NCBI GenBank assembly: GCA_902364065.1
Contig: CABJCJ010000020.1
Location: forward strand, 1 to 28,575
DNA length: 28,575 nucleotides
Direction of reading: 5' to 3'
DNA from: Veillonellaceae bacterium SB90
GTDB lineage: Bacteria; Bacillota; Negativicutes; Selenomonadales; Selenomonadaceae
Shown: one piece after another, positions 1 through 6,596 of the stretch
How positions within the stretch are numbered: the first letter of the stretch is position 1
Layout of the letters: every line of letters begins with the position of its first letter
The notes under the pieces: generated by a model
Seen by the model: only the letters and a program-made list of their open reading frames with translations
What the model was told of the DNA's origin: nothing
Database searches by the model: none
Position numbers and translations under genes: made by a program

Positions 1-76
1 TCATCAATAGACTATGGCTTTTTATAAGTTTTCAGTAACGGCGTGAGCAGCCATACAATGAAATTAAGGAACGACA

Positions 77-126
77 AAAAGCGAGCGGCACGTGCAGAAA
101 AATACCTGTACGTGCCGCTCGCTTTT
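77..126. terminator. Bidirectional intrinsic terminator
   Basis: A long perfect stem (AAAAGCGAGCGGCACGTGCAG-type left arm, complementary right arm) encloses a short A-rich loop and has T-rich tails on both strands. It lies 35 bases beyond the stop of the minus-strand amidohydrolase and would end that transcript. Confidence 0.85.
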
Positions 127-160
127 GTTTGTTGTTTTTATGGAAAAGCCAAGCTTTTGA

Positions 161-1411
161 TCAGGAGAACCGGAAGTCCGCGCGGGCGGCCTGCCGGACC
201 GCCTGCTCCAGCAGTTTGGCGACCCGGCCGATGTCCGTAAGCTCAGCGCTCTCGCGCGGATTGTGGCTGATGCCGTCCTTGCAGGGGATGAAGAGCATGC
301 CGACCTGGGTGTAATCGGCCCAGTGCATGGCATCGTGGCCGGCGCCGCTCGGCAGGGTCATGCAAGAAATGCCGTCCTTTTCGCAGAGCCCCGCGAGGAA
401 GGATACCATCTCCCTGGAGATGGGCGCCGGTGTGCCGCAGCCGAGGTGCTCGATGGTCAGGGGGATGTGGCGCGCCGCAGCCGCCTGCCGGGCAAAATCC
501 TCAATGTGCGCAGCGGCAGCAGCCTTGGCCTCGGCGGAAATGCTGCGAATATCGACGCCGATGGTCACTTCGCCGGGGATGACGTTCATGGCGCCCGGTT
601 CGACGTCAACTGTACCGACTGTACCGACGACGGGCGGCTCCACATGCGATCTGGCCTCGCGCTCCACGGCCAGGATGATCTCCGCCGCGGCGCAGAGCCC
701 GTCCGCGCGCAGATTCATGGGCGTGGCGCCGCTGTGGTCGGCACGGCCGTGCAGGTGAATGCGCATGCGTGTCGGCGCGGCGATGCCCGTGACGATGCCG
801 ATGTCCTTTTTCATGCTCTCGAGCACGCGGCCCTGCTCGATGTGTACCTCAAAGAAGGCCTTGAGCGGCTTGTCGTAGCGTGCGGATGCCAGCGCCTCGG
901 GATGGAGATGGCGCGACAGCAGGGCCTCGCGCAGCGTCACGCCGTCCCTGTCTTTAAGGCGGGTCAGGTCCTCTTGCGTGAGCTTGCCGCGCATGGCCCG
1001 GCTGCCGAGCGTCGCCGCGCCGAAGCGGCTCGATTCCTCGCACATGAACAGGACGATCTCGAGCGGTGCATCCGTCTCGACGCCGTCTTCCTCGAGACTC
1101 TTGGCGACCTCGATGGCCGAGAGGATGCCGACGATCCCGTCGAAGTTGCCGCCGTGCGGCACACTGTCGCCGTGTGAACCGAACATGACGGCGGGCAGGT
1201 CCTCCCGTCTGCCCGCCCGGCGCGCGATGATGTTGCCGAAAGCATCCTCGCGGCAGGAGAGGCCGGCGTCCTTCATCAAAGACAAGAGATACGCGCGGCA
1301 GGCCCAGTCGCTGTCGGTAAACGCCAGCCGCATGATGCCGGCGCCGCTGTTTGGGGCCGTGAGCGAACGGATATGCGCGAGCCGTTCTTCGAGACGAGAT
1401 GCAGATATCAT
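161..1411 (-). CDS. M20-family amidohydrolase (allantoate amidohydrolase / N-carbamoyl-L-amino acid hydrolase)
   Basis: This cytosolic metal-dependent hydrolase of 416 residues has the usual length for the allantoate amidohydrolase / N-carbamoyl-amino-acid hydrolase branch of peptidase family M20, which cleaves carbamoyl or ureido amide bonds. The metal-site motifs are visible in order: GSHGDSV (H80), NFDG (D91), CEESSRFG (E125/E126), HIEQG (H190) and SHNPRE (H383); GAGHDAM lies between the last two. The small dimerisation domain falls at about residues 205-320. The start is supported by AGGAGGG seven bases upstream of the ATG. The gene appears monocistronic, with an extended -10 box upstream and a strong terminator downstream. 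Motifs alone do not separate allantoate from N-carbamoyl-amino-acid or beta-ureidopropionate substrates, and no other ureide-pathway gene is adjacent. Confidence 0.88.
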   Translation of the reverse strand: MISASRLEERLAHIRSLTAPNSGAGIMRLAFTDSDWACRAYLLSLMKDAGLSCREDAFGNIIARRAGRREDLPAVMFGSHGDSVPHGGNFDGIVGILSAIEVAKSLEEDGVETDAPLEIVLFMCEESSRFGAATLGSRAMRGKLTQEDLTRLKDRDGVTLREALLSRHLHPEALASARYDKPLKAFFEVHIEQGRVLESMKKDIGIVTGIAAPTRMRIHLHGRADHSGATPMNLRADGLCAAAEIILAVEREARSHVEPPVVGTVGTVDVEPGAMNVIPGEVTIGVDIRSISAEAKAAAAAHIEDFARQAAAARHIPLTIEHLGCGTPAPISREMVSFLAGLCEKDGISCMTLPSGAGHDAMHWADYTQVGMLFIPCKDGISHNPRESAELTDIGRVAKLLEQAVRQAARADFRFS

Positions 1412-1486
1412 AAAGAAACCCTCCTTGCAGCCATTGCTTTTGTTTCGTCAAACGGAACCGTATTCCAAAATATTGCGGATATTTTC

Positions 1487-1495
1487 ATTATAGCA
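1487..1495 (-). promoter_or_regulatory. Extended -10 promoter of the amidohydrolase gene
   Basis: Read on the minus strand the sequence is TGCTATAAT, an extended -10 box about 75 bases upstream of the amidohydrolase start. No good -35 lies at the usual distance; a TTGCAC is 20 bases away. Just downstream, AAAATAT and ATATTTT form a short inverted repeat (1467-1485) that could be an operator. Confidence 0.55.
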
Positions 1496-1554
1496 TAAAT
1501 GCGTTTGGTCGCGTGCAAGCTTGTAATCCAGGACCCGTCGATCAGGAAATAACT

Positions 1555-2622
1555 TCATTTGCATTTGCGGGTAAATCCATCTGAAAAGTGATGGCGCGTG
1601 TGATTGGCGATGCGCACGAGAGTCAGCATGACGGGGACTTCAGTCAGCACGCCGACGGTCGTCGCGAGGGCGGCCGGGCTCGTCACGCCGAACAGCGCGA
1701 TGGCCACGGCAACGGCGAGTTCGAAAAAATTCGAAGCGCCGATGAAGCCGGCCGGCGCGGCAATGTCGAAGGGCAGATGCAGCATATAGCAGGCGCCATA
1801 GGTCAGGCCGAAAATCAGGAATGTCTGGAGAATGAGCGGCACGGCAATCAATACGATGTGCAGGGGATTCTCGAGGATGACCTGTGCCTGGGAGCTGAAG
1901 ATGATGACGAGTGTCAGGAGCAGGCCCCAGGTTGTCACGCCGTCAAAGCGGTGTACAAAGACCTGGTCGAAGTAGGTCTGTCCCTTGCGGCGTATGACGG
2001 AAAGGCGTGTGAGGACGCCGCCAATCAGCGGGATGACGACGAAGAGGAAGATGCTCAGGAACAGCACATCGTAGGGCACCGTGACATGGGAGACGCCAAG
2101 CAGGAATTTGACGATTGGTACGAAGGCCACAAGGATGATCAGGTCATTCGTTGCGACCTGGATGACCGTGTAGGCGGGATTGCCATGCGTCAGTGTGCTC
2201 CAGACGAAGACCATGGCTGTGCACGGAGCCGCGCCCAGAAGAACGGCGCCGGCGAGATAGGCCGTCGCGAGATCTTCTGGCAGCAGTGCACGAAAGACGA
2301 CAAAGAAGAAGACGCAGGCGAGCGCGTACATCGTGAACGGCTTGATGAGCCAGTTGGCAATCCAGGTCACAAAGAGGCCCTTCGGCGCCTGTCCGACGGC
2401 CTTGATACTCTCGAAGTCAACCTTCATCATCATCGGGTAAATCATGAGCCAGATCAGGATGGCAATCGGGATGGAGATGCCGTCGACCTGGAGTGTTGAG
2501 AAGAAGGCGGGCACAGACGGCAGGAAGTGGCCGATGGCGACGCCGACGATCATGCATAGAAGGACCCAGACGGTCAGATAACGCTGGAAGAAATTAATGC
2601 CGCTTGCTTGTTCATGCTGCAT
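1555..2622 (-). CDS. acr3: Arsenite efflux permease, ACR3 family
   Basis: This integral membrane protein of 355 residues should export As(III), possibly also Sb(III), from the cytoplasm using the proton motive force. About ten hydrophobic segments are visible. The family signatures are clear: GAAPCTAMVFVW, holding the conserved transport cysteine, and NFFELAVAVAIALFG near the C-terminus. The open frame extends further upstream, but the start MQHEQASG is preferred because an AGAGGTG sits at a suitable distance and everything upstream overlaps the regulator gene out of frame. It is the second gene of an arsR-acr3 operon, 67 bases behind arsR. No arsenate reductase is adjacent, so the operon alone provides arsenite resistance. 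Confidence 0.93.
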   Translation of the reverse strand: MQHEQASGINFFQRYLTVWVLLCMIVGVAIGHFLPSVPAFFSTLQVDGISIPIAILIWLMIYPMMMKVDFESIKAVGQAPKGLFVTWIANWLIKPFTMYALACVFFFVVFRALLPEDLATAYLAGAVLLGAAPCTAMVFVWSTLTHGNPAYTVIQVATNDLIILVAFVPIVKFLLGVSHVTVPYDVLFLSIFLFVVIPLIGGVLTRLSVIRRKGQTYFDQVFVHRFDGVTTWGLLLTLVIIFSSQAQVILENPLHIVLIAVPLILQTFLIFGLTYGACYMLHLPFDIAAPAGFIGASNFFELAVAVAIALFGVTSPAALATTVGVLTEVPVMLTLVRIANHTRHHFSDGFTRKCK

Positions 2623-2689
2623 AGAAAACACCTCTAAATAAATAGATAGATAGAAATTTATAAATACATCATCTGAAGAAAAACTGCCG

Positions 2690-3004
2690 TTATTCACGGC
2701 AGTGGCAATCGGCGGCCGGGGCGTCCGGCGGCACTTCCTGGCCAAGCGCCTGGAGATAGGCGGCAATCTCATCGAGCGCCCTGGCCTGGCGTGTGTAGTA
2801 GATCCACTTGCCTTCCTTGCGGCTTGCGACAAGCCCCGCATCGCAGAGGATTTTCATGTGGTGCGAGAGTGTCGGCTGCGAGAGTGCCAGATTCTCGAGC
2901 AGTACGCAGGCGCACTGTTCTCCGCGTCCCAGGAGCTTTAGGATATGCAGCCGATTGACATCGGCCAATGCCTTGAGGACTTTGACGGGTTCAACAGGAA
3001 TCAT
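2690..3004 (-). CDS. arsR: ArsR-family metalloregulatory repressor
   Basis: This 104-residue winged-helix repressor of the ArsR/SmtB family would bind its own promoter and release it when As(III) or Sb(III) coordinates its thiols. The metal-sensing helix carries C31-A-C33, followed by the DNA-recognition helix LSQPTLSHHMKIL and a wing with SRKEGKWIYYTR. A second CxC pair (C100, C102) sits at the extreme C-terminus, a common place for an extra thiol ligand in this family. The gene is first in the operon with acr3. Its promoter and a dyad operator lie directly upstream. Confidence 0.93.
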   Translation of the reverse strand: MIPVEPVKVLKALADVNRLHILKLLGRGEQCACVLLENLALSQPTLSHHMKILCDAGLVASRKEGKWIYYTRQARALDEIAAYLQALGQEVPPDAPAADCHCRE

Positions 3005-3022
3005 ACCATCACCTCTTTATAT

Positions 3023-3038
3023 ATTGATATATTTCAAT
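3023..3038 (-). promoter_or_regulatory. Probable ArsR operator
   Basis: A perfect inverted repeat, ATTGA-TATATT-TCAAT, lies between the ars promoter and the arsR start. Its position just downstream of the -10 box and its AT-rich dyad form fit an ArsR repressor site. Confidence 0.7.
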
Positions 3039-3050
3039 CTGATAAACATC

Positions 3051-3079
3051 AGTATAGGACGGACATGAGGCCGTGTCAA
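3051..3079 (-). promoter_or_regulatory. Sigma-70 promoter of arsR-acr3
   Basis: On the minus strand a perfect TTGACA (-35, 3074-3079) is followed after exactly 17 bases by TATACT (-10, 3051-3056). The operator at 3023-3038 then overlaps the initially transcribed region, so repressor binding would block initiation or escape. Confidence 0.85.
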
Positions 3080-3315
3080 GTCTCGCAGGAAGATAGCACT
3101 ACACGGTGCTATACAAAACTCTTGAATGAATATTTTCACATTAATCCTTCTTTCAATTAGAATATGTTGTGCTTTGTTTTTCATATGCTGATAAAATAAT
3201 TCGGTACAAGAGCGCTGGAGTCCTACTTTTAAAGTAATGTTTTTGAAGGAGAATGAATATTTTTGGCGAATAAAATATAGGAAATTTATCACAATAATGC
3301 AAGGAGGAGACAGAA
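3080..3315. other. Non-coding gap between the ars promoter and the carbonic anhydrase gene
   Basis: This AT-rich stretch separates two divergently transcribed units. No convincing ORF is present and no terminator was recognised. It must hold the promoter of the carbonic anhydrase gene, but only weak candidates are visible, such as TTGGCG near 3263 with a poor -10. Confidence 0.5.
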
Positions 3316-3873
3316 ATGGAGCGTTTAGAAGAAATCCTGGCTGCCAACAAAGCATTTGTGGCACATGGCAAGCATGATTATACAGAGGAGGACATTGCCG
3401 CGAGCAAGCTGCCGAAAAAGAAAATGGCTATTTTCACCTGCATGGACACGAGGCTGACGGAGATTCTGGAGCCGGCCATGGGCATTCAGCGCGGTGATGC
3501 CAAAATCATCCGCACGGTCGGCAACTATCTCACTGGTGAATTTGACACGGTGATTCGCAGCCTGATGGTGGCGATCTATGAACTGGGCGTCGAAGAGATT
3601 TTTGTCGTCGGGCATTATGAATGCGGCATGGCCAAGACGACAGCAGACAGCCTCGCCGCTGCGATGCGTGCTCATGGCGTAAGTGAGAGCGCCATTGACA
3701 AGATCCATGGCGAGCTCGAGGCCTGGGCCAACGCGTTTCGCGACCCCGTCGAAAATGTCAAAGATGCCGTGGCCAAGATTGCCGGCAATCCTTACATCCC
3801 GAAGAACATCAAGGTGCACGGCCTGATGATTCATCCACGCACAGGAAAGCTCGATGTCATTCAGAACGCGTAA
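3316..3873 (+). CDS. Beta-class carbonic anhydrase
   Basis: This 185-residue cytosolic zinc enzyme interconverts CO2 and bicarbonate, supplying bicarbonate for carboxylations. The beta-class zinc site is complete: C42-x-D44-x-R46 in FTCMDTR, and H100-x-x-C103 in VGHYECG. Other conserved blocks are RTVGNYL and, near the end, GLMIHPRTGKL. The length matches the compact bacterial YtiB-like branch. The start is fixed by AAGGAGGAG eight bases upstream. The gene seems to stand alone, divergent from the ars operon. Confidence 0.93.
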   Translation: MERLEEILAANKAFVAHGKHDYTEEDIAASKLPKKKMAIFTCMDTRLTEILEPAMGIQRGDAKIIRTVGNYLTGEFDTVIRSLMVAIYELGVEEIFVVGHYECGMAKTTADSLAAAMRAHGVSESAIDKIHGELEAWANAFRDPVENVKDAVAKIAGNPYIPKNIKVHGLMIHPRTGKLDVIQNA

Positions 3874-4018
3874 ATATATACCTGATGGCTGGCGATGATA
3901 GCGGCGATGCCGAAGCGCATATTTTCCCTGCATCGCGAATCCGCAGATCTTCCAGCAGATGGCCGTTGATCGTCTCCATTCTTATGCGGCTTTACGGGCA
4001 TTTGAGTGGTAAATAGGA
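3874..4018. other. Short intergenic stretch, possible gene remnant
   Basis: No intact gene is present. On the minus strand, protein-like pieces appear in different frames (METINGHLLEDLRIRD and FGIAAIIASHQVYIYAF) without a common open frame. This could be decayed coding sequence left where the AT-rich cassette to the right was inserted. I do not recognise the family and the coding appearance may be chance. Confidence 0.25.
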
Positions 4019-4047
4019 TTGTGTTCTAAACACCGATAGGCTATAAT
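4019..4047 (+). promoter_or_regulatory. Sigma-70 promoter of the XRE-DUF3791-DUF3990 cassette
   Basis: TTGTGT (-35, 4019-4024) is followed after 17 bases by a perfect TATAAT (-10, 4042-4047). The transcript would start about 10 bases before the AGGAGGCGAGGAG ribosome binding region of the first gene. One promoter could serve the whole four-gene cassette. Confidence 0.75.
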
Positions 4048-4067
4048 AAAAGTAGGAGGCGAGGAGC

Positions 4068-4265
4068 ATGAGTGCGATTCTTGAGCAACTGATACAACGC
4101 AGGAAAGAACTGCATATCTCCCAGCAGGAAGTGGCCAAACGCATGAACACAGGACAGACGACAGTCGCCCGCATTGAGACGGGTGCCCGCTCACCAAAAC
4201 TGGAAACCGTAGAACGATTTGCTCGGGCTTTAGGGTGTGACATCGTCTTGAAACGAAACGATTGA
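4068..4265 (+). CDS. XRE-family helix-turn-helix regulator (small)
   Basis: This 65-residue protein consists almost only of a Cro/CI-type helix-turn-helix (residues about 8-60), with the recognition region ISQQEVAKRMNTGQTTVARIE. There is no effector domain, which is typical of autoregulatory proteins in toxin-antitoxin cassettes. The ribosome binding site AGGAGGCGAGGAG precedes the ATG. The gene is first in the cassette, 43 bases before the DUF3791 gene. By inference it represses its own promoter, perhaps together with the downstream products. Confidence 0.85.
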   Translation: MSAILEQLIQRRKELHISQQEVAKRMNTGQTTVARIETGARSPKLETVERFARALGCDIVLKRND

Positions 4266-4308
4266 TGCTGCTGAGGCAGGCTGGAGCAAGTAGAGGAGGG
4301 AGGCTTTT

Positions 4309-4524
4309 ATGAATGAAGATAGCTTTTCCTATATCGTATATATGATTCATGCTTGCGCAGACCGCTGGAATACAACTCCATCAAAGGTCTACCAAGCAAT
4401 AAAGAAAAGTGGATGCTTGGACGAATATCTGATTCCCTACTATGATATACTTCATACGCAGAGCACGGATTATATCGTGCATGATATCAGTGAGTTTCTG
4501 AAAAATAGGGGGATGACTGTATGA
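4309..4524 (+). CDS. DUF3791 protein, putative antitoxin-like partner
   Basis: A 71-residue protein matching the small DUF3791 family, recognised by YIVYMIHACADRW near the start, the middle KVYQAIKKSGCLDEYL and the ending YYDILHTQSTDYIVHDISEFL. No biochemical function is established for the family to my knowledge. Its genes are repeatedly found beside DUF3990 genes. Here the stop overlaps the next start by four bases (ATGA), so the two proteins should be made in fixed ratio, which suits a toxin-antitoxin relationship. That role is inferred. Confidence 0.82.
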   Translation: MNEDSFSYIVYMIHACADRWNTTPSKVYQAIKKSGCLDEYLIPYYDILHTQSTDYIVHDISEFLKNRGMTV

Positions 4525-5006
4525 TTGTTTACCATGGATCCAATATGATTGTAAATCACCCAGATGTCATCCATTCCTTTCGTGACCTGGATTTTGGACG
4601 GGGTTTTTATGTGACAACAAATAAGGATCAAGCTCAACGCTGGGCCAAGCGCAAAGCGCTCTTCGCTAAGGATTCAAAGCCGATTTTGAATGAATATGAA
4701 ATGTCATCGAACATGGAGGGACTTAGCGTCAGGGACTTTGGGGATGATCTGGACACTTGGATTGACTTTGTATGTCAATGTCGTGATGGTAACTTAGCGT
4801 ATCAGCAATATGACATCATCATAGGTAAGGTAGCAAATGATAAGGTGTTTCGTGTTGTTGATATGTATCATTCAGGAATCTGGGACAAAGAGCGTGCTTT
4901 AAAGGAAATTCGGGTATATCCAGGTTATGATCAGATTGCTTTCATTACAACGAGAGCAATCAATCGGGTCCTGGTGTTTATCAAAGCATCGGAGGTCGCT
5001 TCATGA
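4521..5006 (+). CDS. DUF3990 protein, ADP-ribosyltransferase-like putative toxin
   Basis: A 161-residue protein of the DUF3990 family, whose sequence pattern resembles small mono-ADP-ribosyltransferases. The N-terminus has MIVYHGSN, like the NAD-binding histidine strand. DFGRGFYVTTNKDQA (about residues 28-42) matches the FGxGFY-T block, YDIIIGKVANDKVF sits in the middle, and YDQIAFITTRAINRVLVF lies near the end, where transferases place their Gln/Glu. It overlaps both neighbours by ATGA, so the operon is translationally coupled. No signal peptide is visible, so it would act in the cytoplasm. The toxin role and its target (protein, nucleic acid or metabolite) are inferred. Confidence 0.83.
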   Translation: MIVYHGSNMIVNHPDVIHSFRDLDFGRGFYVTTNKDQAQRWAKRKALFAKDSKPILNEYEMSSNMEGLSVRDFGDDLDTWIDFVCQCRDGNLAYQQYDIIIGKVANDKVFRVVDMYHSGIWDKERALKEIRVYPGYDQIAFITTRAINRVLVFIKASEVAS

Positions 5007-5281
5007 ACGAGGATACTATCGAAAAATTTTATCAGGAAGGATTAGAAGAGCGCCTGATATCATATCTCGCAAAAGAAAATGGTATTCCACTGGAAAAAGC
5101 TATGGATATTTACTACCGTAGCAATATGGCTCAACAGATTCATGAAGGGTCATATGGTGTGCAGTATCTGGATTATAAGGTGTTGGCAAGAATACTGATG
5201 ATAACGGAATCTTACCTTTTTGAAAATGGATGCACGAAATCGAAGATTGGAAACTCATCCTGCACGCCAGAGATATCCTGA
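5003..5281 (+). CDS. Small partner of the DUF3990 cassette, unknown function
   Basis: A 92-residue acidic protein whose start overlaps the DUF3990 stop by ATGA. The conserved-looking core is ERLISYLAKENGIPLEKAM, then DIYYRSNMAQQIHEG and YGVQYLDYKVLARIL. I recall similar small proteins beside DUF3990 genes but cannot name a family. The last 20 or so residues (after YLFENG) look unlike a conserved tail and may reflect divergence or a late frameshift. With DUF3791 it is one of two candidate antitoxins. A terminator follows about 100 bases later. Confidence 0.72.
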   Translation: MNEDTIEKFYQEGLEERLISYLAKENGIPLEKAMDIYYRSNMAQQIHEGSYGVQYLDYKVLARILMITESYLFENGCTKSKIGNSSCTPEIS

Positions 5282-5380
5282 GACATCCTGCGTCGTGGCT
5301 TTGTCACACAAAATTGGCCAAATAGAATACTAGCAGAACGCATACAATGCCAGACCATACATTTAGCGATCACATAAATT

Positions 5381-5417
5381 ACTTCCGATAAGTATAAATT
5401 ATCGGAAGTTTTATTTT
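5381..5417 (+). terminator. Intrinsic terminator of the DUF3990 cassette
   Basis: An 11-base perfect stem (ACTTCCGATAA / TTATCGGAAGT) with a 7-base loop is followed by TTTATTTT. Confidence 0.8.
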
Positions 5418-5448
5418 ACCCAAAAACCAGCCGTAATTTTTACTTTTG

Positions 5449-5617
5449 GTATTACCATAACTATCTATTGAATACCTGTTTTCATCTTGCCGACATTCCT
5501 TGTAATCCTTGATATTACTTATTTTAACTGCAACTATTCCGTTTTGTCCCTCCAGTAATACCGTATAATACTACATAATACCAGTATTAGTATTACTCAA
5601 GTACTGTGACGAGTATT
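5449..5617. repeat. Cluster of GTATT/AATAC pentamers with 10-base phasing
   Basis: AATAC starts at 5557, 5567 and 5577, exactly one helical turn apart, and is followed by GTATT at 5584 and 5590. Further copies are at 5449 (inside GGTATTACC), 5471 and 5613. AGTAATAC (5554-5561) and GTATTACT (5590-5597) are inverted. This looks like a multi-site operator for a DNA-binding protein, or an iteron-like array. No gene lies immediately downstream on either strand. Confidence 0.55.
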
Positions 5618-5656
5618 TCCCAAGGTGCAAATGTGTAAGCAACTGCATGGACATAC

Positions 5657-5719
5657 AAAAAGCCATCCGGTCGCGTGTCGGCATGCATCGCGTGATGCGC
5701 CTTTGACTGGATGGCTTTT
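5657..5719. terminator. Bidirectional intrinsic terminator
   Basis: AAAAAGCCATCC and GGATGGCTTTT pair around a region that itself folds (GCATGCATCGCGTGATGCGC). A-rich and T-rich flanks make it usable on both strands. It would end the minus-strand helicase/coiled-coil transcript. Confidence 0.7.
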
Positions 5720-5756
5720 CCGTTATAATTATATGTATGGTATGGTTTTGTGAGGT

Positions 5757-6596
5757 TCAGTCTCTTTGGTCAGTTCTCGTGTCGGACTGGTATGCTGCCA
5801 GGAACCGGCTTCTGGCTTCGTGGCGGCTGTGCACGAGCTTTTCGATGAGGCGCTGCAGGCCCTCGTATTCCTGCTGGGTCAGGCTGGTTTCTTCCAGGAG
5901 CTGACAGGCGGCCTGCAGGAATGTGCGGACGTTTTTTCTGGCTTTTGCCTGTTCCGCCTCGTCCTGTGCCTCGTCCCGCACGTGCTCAGTTGTTTCCCGG
6001 TCCTGAGGCTTGTCTTGCTCATTTGAGGGCAAAAGGCTGCCGAAGGCCGTCTGGTATTCGTGCATGAGGATCTCGTAATCGTGGTCCGTCAGATGGCGGT
6101 ACGCATACGTGCCCTGGCTGCGGCTGTCGGCGGCCAGTTCGTTCATGCTTTTGAGCGTGGCCTGGAAGTCGCGGTTGTAGAGCTTGCGGTTGAGATTGCC
6201 GGCCTGCTGCTGGTAGCGTCCCATGGCCTGTTCGAAGAGCTGCATGGCCGCGCGCAGCTCTTCAATCTTGGCAAAGGACTGCGAAAGCCCTTTCTGATGA
6301 TGATGGATGACGGCGAAGGACTGTGCGCAGGCTTCGACCTGGCTCGTCAGGCGCTCGATGGCCTGTTCGCAGGCGGTGAAGCGGCCGTGCGTTTCCTCCA
6401 TCCGGAGGTCTTGTTGTAACTTTTTTAGTGACGTCATGAAGTCATCGAGGCAGGCGTCGATGGCCGCAAGTCCCTCTTGATATGCCATCATGGCCTCGCA
6501 GGCGTCCTGCAGGGATATGGAGGGTGGCGAAGCCGTTGAAGCCGTTTTCGTATCGTTGCTGTTTGAGCCGTTATTTGCGTCGTTTGTATGATTCAT
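5757..6596 (-). CDS. Coiled-coil protein of unknown function, partner of the giant helicase
   Basis: A 279-residue protein that I do not recognise. The first 40 residues are low-complexity and polar (Asn/Ser/Thr-rich). A long, heptad-rich helical region follows (about residues 45-150), and a second helical segment ends the protein after an acidic, charged linker. There is no signal peptide or membrane segment. A GTG start 42 bases further upstream is open, but the ATG beginning MNHTNDANNG has AGAAGGGA at good spacing. The start lies 26 bases inside the 3' end of the restored helicase frame, so the two genes form one translationally coupled unit. By inference it is a structural or regulatory partner of the helicase. 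Confidence 0.72.
   Translation of the reverse strand: MNHTNDANNGSNSNDTKTASTASPPSISLQDACEAMMAYQEGLAAIDACLDDFMTSLKKLQQDLRMEETHGRFTACEQAIERLTSQVEACAQSFAVIHHHQKGLSQSFAKIEELRAAMQLFEQAMGRYQQQAGNLNRKLYNRDFQATLKSMNELAADSRSQGTYAYRHLTDHDYEILMHEYQTAFGSLLPSNEQDKPQDRETTEHVRDEAQDEAEQAKARKNVRTFLQAACQLLEETSLTQQEYEGLQRLIEKLVHSRHEARSRFLAAYQSDTRTDQRD

Larger units (their letters stand above)
5282..5756. other. 475-base gene-free AT-rich region with terminators and pentamer repeats
   Basis: No credible ORF exists here. The stretch contains a plus-strand terminator (5381-5417), a cluster of GTATT/AATAC pentamers (5449-5617) and a bidirectional terminator (5657-5719). Transcription converges on it from the DUF3990 cassette and the coiled-coil/helicase unit. 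Confidence 0.7.

Noticed and set aside
263..1177. 304-codon plus-strand frame
   Set aside because: It is antisense to the amidohydrolase, whose catalytic motifs and ribosome binding site are unambiguous.
1588..2499. 303-codon plus-strand frame, Asp/His/Gln-rich
   Set aside because: It is antisense to acr3; its charged composition is the complement of membrane-protein codons.
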